Assembly (NCBI GenBank): GCA_032117095.1
Contig: JAULZZ010000033.1
Location: forward strand, 1 to 13,272
DNA length: 13,272 nucleotides
Source of the DNA: REEB470 sp032117095
Lineage (GTDB): Bacteria > Bacillota > Bacilli > Paenibacillales > YIM-B00363
Direction: 5' to 3'
This document shows positions 6,767 through 13,272 of this stretch, piece by piece. The translations under genes were made by a program, and so were the position numbers. Below the pieces are notes generated by a model that had not been told where the DNA came from, searched no databases, and saw only the letters and a list, made by a program, of their open reading frames with translations. The number at the start of each line of letters is the position of its first letter. The first letter of the stretch is position 1.

Positions 6767-8044
6767 ATGACAAAACGTTGGCTCGCTCGAGAAGGCGAGC
6801 GTTGGATCGCACAGGGGATCATCACGTCGCACCAGCTAGAAGAGATAAAATCACTATACACCGCAGACAAATCACCGAGAATGTTACCCCTTCTTGCGAG
6901 TATTTTGATCGGATTAGGCGCCCTCAGCTACGTCGCCGCCAACTGGCAACACATTCACGAATGGTTGCGTATCACGATGTTGCTTTCTCTCATGACCGTG
7001 GCGTATGCGATGGGACAGCGTATATACGAGAAAAACCAACGTTATTTTGGTTTGGGATTGATCGCCGTCGGACTATTTTTATTTGGTGGCTCGATTGTCC
7101 TCGTCGGACAAATGTACCACATGGTGGCGCATCACGCGCTGTCTATGATTGTATGGGCGATGGCGGGGCTATTGCTCGCTTTTTTGTATCGCAGTGCCTT
7201 TTTGGGCGTGATCGCCCTTTTGTTGCTCAATGTCGCTCAATTGTACAGTGTGGTGGCATTTTCGAACGTCAGTTGGTTTACGATCGGGTTGCTCGCCCTC
7301 AGTAGCGTGCCATTTTTGTTGCATAAGCGCAACATCCCCGCTGCGTTGGTCGTCGTCTTCACACTCACGGGGGTACTCCAAAGTATCCTCGTGCTCACCG
7401 CATACGAGGGCAACGTTTCTGGTAGTTTTTTCTTTCTAATCCTGGCGTTTTTGTACATGCTCGGAGATTTCCCAACCACGTCTGCTTATCGCAATGCTTT
7501 CTTCGTTCCTGTCATTGCCATCGTGGTGTTCTGCAGTACGCTTGCGGTATTCGCCACGTTTAGGGTACTCGATGACCTACAATCTCTGTTAGACTTCCCC
7601 CCACAACAACTTGTGATTTTTCTCCTTTTATGGGCGATCGTGTTTGGCGTATCGATTTACTTAAAAATACGCGCCAACCGCCAACGTCACCTGTTAGACT
7701 GGCTCGTCTTTCTCCCGTGGCTCGTCGTCTGTGTGGGGAGCAACAGCGACCGTTTTTTTGAATTTCTCCTTCCTTGGGTCGGATACGTCATGCTATTGGT
7801 GATGTGGGCATACGCCATTGCAATATTGTTGGAAGGGTATGCTCTCGCCCACCGTCAACGCATCGGCGTCGGAACTGCGCTGTTTTTGCTCACTACGACG
7901 GTCGCTTTTTTTCAACTGGCGTGGGATTTTATGGATAAATCTTTGGTTTTTATCGTCGGGGGGCTTTTGTTGTTCGGACTCAGTGTCGTACTTTCGCGCA
8001 AGCGCAAACAAGTGCTCCATGACGACAAAGGGGGGGTGGGATAA
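6767..8044 (+). CDS. DUF2157 family multispanning membrane protein
   Basis: This 425-residue protein starts with a short soluble helix region (MTKRWLAREGERWIAQGIIT, then SHQLEEI). The first span is LPLLASILIGLGALSYVAANW, and together these form the DUF2157 domain. About ten to twelve further hydrophobic segments follow and the C-terminus is basic. Family function is not established. The start is supported by GGAGG (6751-6755) with a rather long 11-base spacing. The stop overlaps the ATG of the next gene by one base (TAATG), so translation of the two is probably coupled. A DUF2157 gene beside a GDYXXLXY gene is a recurrent pair in bacteria, suggesting a shared membrane complex. This is known association, not known biochemistry. 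Confidence 0.85.
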   Translation: MTKRWLAREGERWIAQGIITSHQLEEIKSLYTADKSPRMLPLLASILIGLGALSYVAANWQHIHEWLRITMLLSLMTVAYAMGQRIYEKNQRYFGLGLIAVGLFLFGGSIVLVGQMYHMVAHHALSMIVWAMAGLLLAFLYRSAFLGVIALLLLNVAQLYSVVAFSNVSWFTIGLLALSSVPFLLHKRNIPAALVVVFTLTGVLQSILVLTAYEGNVSGSFFFLILAFLYMLGDFPTTSAYRNAFFVPVIAIVVFCSTLAVFATFRVLDDLQSLLDFPPQQLVIFLLLWAIVFGVSIYLKIRANRQRHLLDWLVFLPWLVVCVGSNSDRFFEFLLPWVGYVMLLVMWAYAIAILLEGYALAHRQRIGVGTALFLLTTTVAFFQLAWDFMDKSLVFIVGGLLLFGLSVVLSRKRKQVLHDDKGGVG

Positions 8045-8571
8045 TGCGCTGGATACGACAACAATCTCGACGAACCGTGCTGTTTTATGCGTTGCTCTTT
8101 GTACAACTGTGCATCGTCAGTGCGGTTGCCCTCTCCAATCACGCCACGGTTTGGTGGGGCAAAAAGATCGACATCCAGACGATTCCTGTCGATCCGCGTG
8201 ACATCTTGTATGGGGATTTCGTGATCTTACGGTATGCAATGAATACATTCGATGCAACACGCTGGAAATCGTCCGATCCGCCCTTCCCCCCTCATACTGA
8301 TCCCGTGTATACGGTGCTCTCTCCCGAAGGTGCGTATTATGTTCCAGCCGGTTTTTATGCCCAACGTCCGAAAGCCAAACCGCATGAAGTCATCCTCCGC
8401 GGTACAATTGCTAAAAATGATAGGCAACTCATCCAATACGGGATCGAACGGTATTATGTCCCCGAAGGAACGGGCCTTTGGCTCGAACAACAAGCAGGTG
8501 CACTCGTAGCGACCGTTGCCGTAGCCCCTTGGGGGCAAATCCGACTCCTCGCAGTACGTCCGCGCCCGTAG
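8044..8571 (+). CDS. GDYXXLXY-domain membrane-anchored protein
   Basis: This 175-residue protein has one N-terminal membrane span (about 12-31) and an extracytoplasmic domain. The family signature appears as GDFVILRY at 57-64, in the context VDPRDILYGDF, with Phe in place of the first Tyr. The second half contains YYVPEGTG, matching the conserved later motif of this family. Function is unknown. The start codon shares its A with the stop of the DUF2157 gene, and AAAGGGGGGG lies upstream inside that gene. The two proteins are likely made together and may interact. There is no clear terminator in the 104 bases before the next gene, so it may continue into that message. Confidence 0.85.
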   Translation: MRWIRQQSRRTVLFYALLFVQLCIVSAVALSNHATVWWGKKIDIQTIPVDPRDILYGDFVILRYAMNTFDATRWKSSDPPFPPHTDPVYTVLSPEGAYYVPAGFYAQRPKAKPHEVILRGTIAKNDRQLIQYGIERYYVPEGTGLWLEQQAGALVATVAVAPWGQIRLLAVRPRP

Positions 8572-8675
8572 CGCCGCCTTGCAAAACAACGGCATGCGCA
8601 ACTCCCTTCCCATGCAATGCGTAAAATGAGCAACGACTGTCCGTGCACTCCCCATCATTTTTCAGGAGGTATTTT

Positions 8676-11159
8676 ATGATGAAAATCGTTCGCTCGATCG
8701 CCTTTCGTGCGGTTATCTCTTTTGGTATCGGAATCACCATGCTGTTGGCAACATCGATCAACGGCGATTTTATTCATACGGCGTTCACTGCACCGCCAAC
8801 ATCCCCACTCCACATCGTTTTCCAAGAAAAACCCCTTGCACTCAGTGCCCCGCCACGCATCGTGCAAGGAACGACGACCGTCCCGCTCCGGGATCTCTCC
8901 CGCTCCCTCGGGGCAACCGTCACATGGGTCGCCGAGACGACGGTTTCCACCGCGACACAAGCGGATCACCGAGGACAACGCATCGTGCTCACACGGGGAG
9001 ACCAGACGGCGACGGTGACGATCGGACAACGTACGATTGAACGGTTTGATCGAAAAATGGTAACCATGGAGGTCGCACCGTACGTATCCCAAGGGATCAC
9101 GATGGTGCCCTTGCGCCCATTGGTTGAAATTTTCGGCAAAATCGTCACCTGGGATGCATACGCCCAACGCATTGCGATCCGTGATCCGATCGCACTCCCG
9201 ACCTTTGATTCAGAACAAGCGTTCCAAAAATGGCTAGAAAACAACGAAAATTCCACAAAAATGCAAATCGCACTGCCAACAGGCCCGATGACACGGGATC
9301 GTGCCGAAGCGACTGCGACCGCCACCGCTTCTCCCACTGTACCCCCAGCCACTTCAGAAACAACGGCGTATTCCCCTACGAACGTCCAAGTCATGGGCGT
9401 CGATGAAGCAGACGAAGTGAAGACGAATGGAAAGTTGCTCGCCCAAATTTCAGCTGGACGCGTCCTCGTGACCGACATTTCCCAACGCGCCCAAGCCAAG
9501 ATCACCGCCACGATCGATTATACGGCGGAGTCGTTTCAACCCATTGAGCTGTATATGGATGACACGCACCTCGTCGTCATTGGTCAGCAAACAATGCCCA
9601 TTGCAGGGGATGTGCCCGTAAAAGGAGCAGATGAAATCCGTCCTGAAAGAAAGAGCGTACGCATCCTACCCATCGAGTGGCCCCGCACAACGATCAAAAC
9701 GTTCGTATATGCGTTGTCTGCTGCGGGTCAACTAGAACGCATACGAACGCTTGAACAAGAAGGGACTTTGGTGAGTACGCGAAAAATTGACCGCACGGTG
9801 TATGTGATCAGCAACAAATCCAACTTTTACAACGTTCCACGCGTATGGTGTGAAAATTGCCCCACTGAACAGACAACACCTCCACAGCCCGCCACATTTG
9901 AACCGCTCTATTTTGACAGCATCCCACAACCATCATACGAAAAAATTCCGTTGCGTAAAATTCAGTATTTCCCAGAGAGCAAAGAGACGAGCATGATGCT
10001 CATCGGGGCTTTTTCTATCGATCGCCCGCAAGATCCCTTGCATATCCAAGCGTATATGGGGGCGGGACAAGCGATTTACGCCTCCAAACGCCACCTGTAT
10101 GTTGCCACAACGACATGGGACACGAAAGCGACTTCACTTCAAAATATATGGGGGACGCACGTTTACAAATTTCGACTTGATGCAGGCACGACGACGTACG
10201 TGGGACAAACGCATGTGCCTGGGAAAATCTTAAATCAATTTTCCATGGATGAACACGACGGCTATTTTCGTATTGCCACGACCGCAGGAGAGATGTGGGG
10301 GCAAGGAGCCAACACCTCGGACAATCAGCTGTATGTCATTGATGAACAACTGAAAGTGATCGGTGCTTTGACTGGACTCGCCCCTGGGGAACGCATCTAT
10401 GCTGTGCGTTTTATTGGGCCACGTGCGTATATGGTGACGTTTCGCAATGTCGATCCGTTATTCGTGCTCGATTTGCGTGAACCCAACAAACCTACCGTAT
10501 TGGGGCAACTAAAAATTCCAGGATATAGCGACTATTTGCACCCCTTTGATGAAAACCACCTCATTGGCTTCGGCAAAGAAACGATCGAACTCCCCACAAA
10601 ATCATGGGGGGGCGATGAAACGACCGCCTATTATCAGGGGATGAAAATCGCACTCTTCGACGTATCCGATGTAACAAACCCAAAAGAAAAATTCAAAAAA
10701 GTGATCGGCGATCGTGGCACACACTCAGACGTACTGCAAAACCACAAAGCATTGCTTTTTTGGAAAGAGACGGGACTACTGGCTTTCCCCGTAGACTTGT
10801 ACGAAATCCCCGAGAAAAAGAACGTCATCACCGAACAGTTTCCGCAATACGGTCAGTTTGTGTATCAAGGGGCTTATGTATACCACCTCAATGCAACGAA
10901 CGGGTTTGAGTTGCGTGGGCGCATCACCCACCTCAGTGACGAAGATCTCCTCAAAAGTGGCACGTACGGTTATGATCAGACGAAAAGAGTCAAGCGAGCA
11001 TTGCTCGTCAAAGATGTATTGTATACGCTGTCCGAGCATATGCTCAAAGCCAATCAGCTCGTTGATCTGACAGACTTGCAAACGTTACCGTATCCGACCC
11101 AATCTGCGACAAATCCGAACGCTTCGCACGAGCCGACCATCCGAACAACCAAGCCTTAA
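8676..11159 (+). CDS. Exported protein with copper-amine-oxidase-type stalk domain and beta-propeller
   Basis: This 827-residue protein has an N-terminal signal sequence or anchor (about 1-30). Next comes a domain of about 120 residues with two VPLR motifs (TTTVPLRDLSRSLGATVTW and ITMVPLRPLVEIFGKIVTWD), the copper amine oxidase N-terminal type stalk fold used for cell-wall attachment or adhesion. A Thr/Ala/Pro-rich linker follows (about 195-235). From VQVMGVDEADEVKTNG (near 237) to about 800 is the secreted beta-propeller domain family. A CENC pair (Cys392, Cys395) sits in a loop, possibly a disulfide or metal site. The start is either of two adjacent ATGs after AGGAGGT (8664-8670); I took the first. 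No catalytic function can be assigned. A strong terminator follows. Confidence 0.88.
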   Translation: MMKIVRSIAFRAVISFGIGITMLLATSINGDFIHTAFTAPPTSPLHIVFQEKPLALSAPPRIVQGTTTVPLRDLSRSLGATVTWVAETTVSTATQADHRGQRIVLTRGDQTATVTIGQRTIERFDRKMVTMEVAPYVSQGITMVPLRPLVEIFGKIVTWDAYAQRIAIRDPIALPTFDSEQAFQKWLENNENSTKMQIALPTGPMTRDRAEATATATASPTVPPATSETTAYSPTNVQVMGVDEADEVKTNGKLLAQISAGRVLVTDISQRAQAKITATIDYTAESFQPIELYMDDTHLVVIGQQTMPIAGDVPVKGADEIRPERKSVRILPIEWPRTTIKTFVYALSAAGQLERIRTLEQEGTLVSTRKIDRTVYVISNKSNFYNVPRVWCENCPTEQTTPPQPATFEPLYFDSIPQPSYEKIPLRKIQYFPESKETSMMLIGAFSIDRPQDPLHIQAYMGAGQAIYASKRHLYVATTTWDTKATSLQNIWGTHVYKFRLDAGTTTYVGQTHVPGKILNQFSMDEHDGYFRIATTAGEMWGQGANTSDNQLYVIDEQLKVIGALTGLAPGERIYAVRFIGPRAYMVTFRNVDPLFVLDLREPNKPTVLGQLKIPGYSDYLHPFDENHLIGFGKETIELPTKSWGGDETTAYYQGMKIALFDVSDVTNPKEKFKKVIGDRGTHSDVLQNHKALLFWKETGLLAFPVDLYEIPEKKNVITEQFPQYGQFVYQGAYVYHLNATNGFELRGRITHLSDEDLLKSGTYGYDQTKRVKRALLVKDVLYTLSEHMLKANQLVDLTDLQTLPYPTQSATNPNASHEPTIRTTKP

Positions 11160-11163
11160 ACCT

Positions 11164-11201
11164 AATAAACTCTCCTAAAAAAGGAGAGTTTATTTTATTT
11201 T
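11164..11201 (+). terminator. Strong Rho-independent terminator after the beta-propeller gene
   Basis: The arms 11164-11176 (AATAAACTCTCCT) and 11182-11194 (AGGAGAGTTTATT) are perfectly complementary over 13 bp with a five-base A loop. The T-rich tract TTTATTTT follows. It ends the upstream unit and separates it from the DM13 gene. Confidence 0.9.
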
Positions 11202-11234
11202 CTAAACAAAGAAAATGCGCGTTTTAATACCCAT

Positions 11235-11263
11235 TTTATTCACACACTGCTTTGTGTTATAAT
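11235..11263 (+). promoter_or_regulatory. Sigma-A promoter for the DM13 gene
   Basis: A perfect TATAAT lies at 11258-11263. The best -35 at 17 bases is TTTATT (11235-11240), a weak match. Transcription would start about 45 bases before the ATG. Confidence 0.6.
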
Positions 11264-11313
11264 TTATTTGTTCTATGACAATACGAATCCCAATAACACA
11301 GGAGGGATCACGA

Positions 11314-12288
11314 ATGAACAAATGGATGAAAGTCACTACAGTCGTTGTCGTCGTCGGTGCGGGTTGGGGAGGTTGGTGGTTGCTTTCCCCATTGTGGACG
11401 AATACCGTGGTCCATGACGCGTTGCCCATTTCGACAAATGTTACCGATAAAGCAGACAATCTCGATGCAATCATGCCGAAGAAAACAGGAGAAAATCTAG
11501 GTGAATTCCCCCCTATGATCTCCGACCCCTCTTCCATAAAAACAACCCCAGACATCCCCAAAAATGAATCGGATGTCCGTAAAAAAGAATCATCCCCTAC
11601 AGTGAACCCCAAAATGACAAGCGACGAGACGCCATTATCCGCTACAGAAAAAGCAAACGAAAAGACAACTCCATCGCCCTCTACCGACCAACCCCCTGCC
11701 TCTACCACGGGTAAAAAAGCAATCACGCCAACAAAAACCGAATCCACGGTCTCCTCGTCAACTTCTGCCCCTCCACCGCGTGAAGTCGTCGAAACAACGA
11801 TAGAAGTCCCACATATGCCCTATGAAAAACCTGCATCATCCGCTGAAAAAAATACGAATCCCCCTGCTGACCCCCAGTTCCCCCCTGTCGTTTCACCATC
11901 GCCCGTGATGCCTGACCCTTTGCCAGCTTCACCGAGACAAAAAGATGAATCGGCGATCGCCACGGAAACACCCCAAACGTGGACGGGCACATTTGTCAAT
12001 GGCGTGCGCAGTTACAAAACATCGGGAACAGCCAAAGTTTTCACCGTCGATGGCACACGGTATGTACGACTCGAAAACTTCGAGACAACGAACGGCCCCG
12101 ATTTATTCGTCTACCTTGCTAAAGAAGGCGGAAAAACATCTGAAGGCATCAAGGTATCCGTACTCAAAGGAAATATTGGGGATCAAAACTACGTCTTGGA
12201 CTCTGCCATAGACATCACCGTATACAACACCGTCGTCATCTGGTGTCGTGCTTTTGATCGGGATTTTGGTTATGCAAAACTTCAATGA
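11314..12288 (+). CDS. Membrane-anchored DM13-domain protein with long disordered linker
   Basis: This 324-residue protein has an N-terminal membrane anchor (about 5-28, a valine-rich segment ending in GWWLLSPLW). About 190 residues of low-complexity linker follow, rich in Pro, Thr, Ser and Lys. The C-terminal DM13 domain (about 221-324) shows WTGTFVNGVRSYKTSGTAKV, then LENFETTNGPDLFVYLA, LKGNIGDQNYVLD and the VVIWCRAFDRDFGYAKL ending. The single cysteine, Cys311, is the conserved one of the family, for which a redox or electron-transfer role has been proposed. The start at 11314 follows GGAGGGA (11301-11307) by six bases. It has its own promoter and stands between a terminator and a mobile repeat. 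The linker would let the domain reach across the cell wall. Confidence 0.87.
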   Translation: MNKWMKVTTVVVVVGAGWGGWWLLSPLWTNTVVHDALPISTNVTDKADNLDAIMPKKTGENLGEFPPMISDPSSIKTTPDIPKNESDVRKKESSPTVNPKMTSDETPLSATEKANEKTTPSPSTDQPPASTTGKKAITPTKTESTVSSSTSAPPPREVVETTIEVPHMPYEKPASSAEKNTNPPADPQFPPVVSPSPVMPDPLPASPRQKDESAIATETPQTWTGTFVNGVRSYKTSGTAKVFTVDGTRYVRLENFETTNGPDLFVYLAKEGGKTSEGIKVSVLKGNIGDQNYVLDSAIDITVYNTVVIWCRAFDRDFGYAKLQ

Positions 12289-12354
12289 ATAAGGTAATAT
12301 TTTCCATATATCGATCGTCGCAATACAGCGCATCCTATTCGTATGTATGCAAAT

Positions 12355-12463
12355 TAATACTAAACACTGATTAAAAACGTCCCTACCAAGAGCCTCATTT
12401 TACAAGAAATCACTGTTCTTTTTAACCAATACGATTCCTGTATTCAATCAGTGTTTAGTATAA
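12355..12463. mobile_element. MITE-like inverted-repeat element, copy 2 (with flanking TAA)
   Basis: TACTAAACACTGATT (12358-12372) and AATCAGTGTTTAGTA (12446-12460) are perfect 15-base terminal inverted repeats, giving a 103-base element. TAA abuts each end (12355-12357 and 12461-12463) and fits a short target-site duplication. The interior is non-coding. Read on the minus strand, it matches copy 1 at 1035-1128 in the terminal repeats and parts of the interior, with about 15 extra bases. It lies between the DM13 gene and the nuclease gene. The two elements are therefore in opposite orientation relative to each other. Confidence 0.75.
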
Positions 12464-12541
12464 GCGGTTACGTACTCAACTCCGCTTAAAACACATATTT
12501 TTAAAAAATGCATTAAAATTCGCATAAAGTGGGTTTTCACT

Positions 12542-13180
12542 ATGAAATTTATTCTGAAAAGAAATGTTGTTTTTTCATTCGTGTTTTCGCTTTTTTTACT
12601 CGGTTGCCTCCAAGAAATCCCAACGCAAGCAGTTCAGAAACCTGCGCCTGTAGCGAAAAAAGAGCAAAAACCTCCAAAAAAGAAAAAGGCAGCAGAACTC
12701 ATCGAGGGAAAATATCAAAAAATCGAAGTGGATGCATGTGATTTGAGCGGGAAAAGAGAAAAGAATGTCGTCGTAGACATCGGCTTCGGGAACCGTGAAT
12801 ATTGGGCATTTACAAATGATTTTGGTCAACTCGTCAAGGTGACTGCGGAAGAAATAACCGTACAGATCGATGCAACAGAAAAAGTGCTGAAAAGTGGGAG
12901 ATATTGCGAGGATGAAGCAAAAGTTCCGGGGACAGAGAAGAAAAATCTGGACGAAGGGCACGTGGTCGCAGATTCTCTTGGGGGGGTGTCAAACGCATAC
13001 AACATCACGCCACAAGATAGCGTTTTGAATCGCCACGGAAATCAACCCTATTTTGAAAAAGCGGTTCGCGATGCGGGGGGTTGTAAAAATTTCACAGCAA
13101 CGATCACGTACCCGAACGAAAAAACGCAAGTACCCAGCACATACAAACTTGAGTGCGAGATCAACGGAAATATAAAGTAA
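12542..13180 (+). CDS. Lipoprotein DNA/RNA non-specific endonuclease
   Basis: This 212-residue protein begins with a lipoprotein signal peptide ending in LLGC, with lipidated Cys22. A lysine- and proline-rich linker (about 25-52) follows, then a nuclease domain. The catalytic core reads DEGHVVADSLGG, with probable general base His140, followed by NITPQDSVLNRHGN, where Asn154 and Asn163 are the likely metal-site residues. This matches the bacterial DNA/RNA non-specific endonuclease family; the usual DRGH is DEGH here. Four further cysteines (66, 122, the GGC before KNF, and the LEC near the end) suggest two disulfides, fitting an extracellular location. The ribosome binding site is weak (AAAGTGGG, 8 bases upstream). 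I see no inhibitor gene beside it. It may degrade external nucleic acid for nutrients or serve in competition. Confidence 0.82.
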   Translation: MKFILKRNVVFSFVFSLFLLGCLQEIPTQAVQKPAPVAKKEQKPPKKKKAAELIEGKYQKIEVDACDLSGKREKNVVVDIGFGNREYWAFTNDFGQLVKVTAEEITVQIDATEKVLKSGRYCEDEAKVPGTEKKNLDEGHVVADSLGGVSNAYNITPQDSVLNRHGNQPYFEKAVRDAGGCKNFTATITYPNEKTQVPSTYKLECEINGNIK

Positions 13181-13255
13181 GCGTCAAATAATCCACACAT
13201 ATCACGGGTGTTAGCCCTATGAGATAATCATCCCGAGCCCCACGAGAGGATGATG

Positions 13256-13272
13256 ATGAACATGAGTCGAGC
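13256..13272 (+). CDS. Possible start of a gene running off the right edge
   Basis: GAGAGG (13244-13249) is followed six bases later by ATG at 13256 and then AACATGAGTCGAGC, open to the edge. In-frame ATGs also occur at 13250, 13253 and 13262, so the exact start is uncertain. Only five complete codons are visible, so no product can be named and the call could be chance. Confidence 0.3.

Noticed and set aside
6547..7305. 252-codon plus-strand frame overlapping the DUF2157 gene in another frame
   Set aside because: Its composition is Arg/Cys/His-rich and out of frame with the membrane protein. It spans the promoter and has no recognisable domain.
8966..9511. 181-codon minus-strand frame inside the beta-propeller gene
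   Set aside because: It is antisense to a recognised stalk domain and has no ribosome binding site.
11202..11747. 181-codon minus-strand frame opposite the DM13 gene
   Set aside because: It arises from the low-complexity linker read in reverse and overlaps the opposite promoter.
13227..13254. Hairpin ATCATCC/GGATGAT overlapping the possible ribosome binding site at the right edge
   Set aside because: A 7-bp stem with a 14-base loop is weak, there is no T tract for a terminator, and the downstream gene is not confirmed, so translational control cannot be claimed.
1..13272. CRISPR array, tRNA, rRNA, full transposase or a known defence system
   Set aside because: I looked for regularly spaced repeats, cloverleaf ends, DDE or HUH transposase motifs and defence effector motifs and found none. 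The only nuclease is an exported lipoprotein, which argues against intracellular defence.

Overview
The window looks like the chromosome of a Gram-positive bacterium of the Bacilli (Firmicutes). The evidence is: strong AGGAGG-type ribosome binding sites before nearly every gene, near-consensus sigma-A promoters, U-tailed hairpin terminators, an lspA-rluD pair in the usual Bacilli order, lipoprotein signal peptides, and a copper-amine-oxidase-type stalk domain of the kind common in sporeformers. I cannot name the species. An Alicyclobacillaceae-like organism is only a guess.

Layout. 1-780 (minus strand): the 5' part of an RluD-type pseudouridine synthase gene, preceded by lspA (lipoprotein signal peptidase). 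781-1411: no convincing intact gene; it holds a palindromic dispersed repeat, a small inverted-repeat element and a good promoter. 1412-1951: an orphan secreted protein with its own promoter and terminator. 2016-5773: a phosphate-uptake operon pstS-pstC-pstA-pstB with a candidate Pho-box promoter and a hairpin between pstS and pstC; no phoU follows. 5832-6338: a DUF456 membrane protein. 6339-6766: a second copy of the palindromic repeat and a promoter. 6767-8571: a DUF2157 membrane protein and a GDYXXLXY protein joined by a one-base overlap. 8676-11159: a large exported protein with a stalk domain and a beta-propeller, closed by a strong terminator. 11314-12288: a membrane-anchored DM13 protein. 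12355-12463: the second copy of the small inverted-repeat element. 12542-13180: a lipoprotein with a DNA/RNA non-specific endonuclease domain. A new gene may begin at the right edge.

How the parts fit. Most products act at or outside the membrane: LspA would process the PstS and nuclease lipoproteins, PstSCAB imports phosphate, and the surface nuclease could release nucleotides from external nucleic acid. That last link is inference only. I found no CRISPR array, tRNA, rRNA, full-length transposase or obvious defence system. The least explained signals are two families of short non-coding repeats, each present twice, an apparent excess of the palindrome CGATCG, and the orphan secreted protein with three internal sequence repeats.
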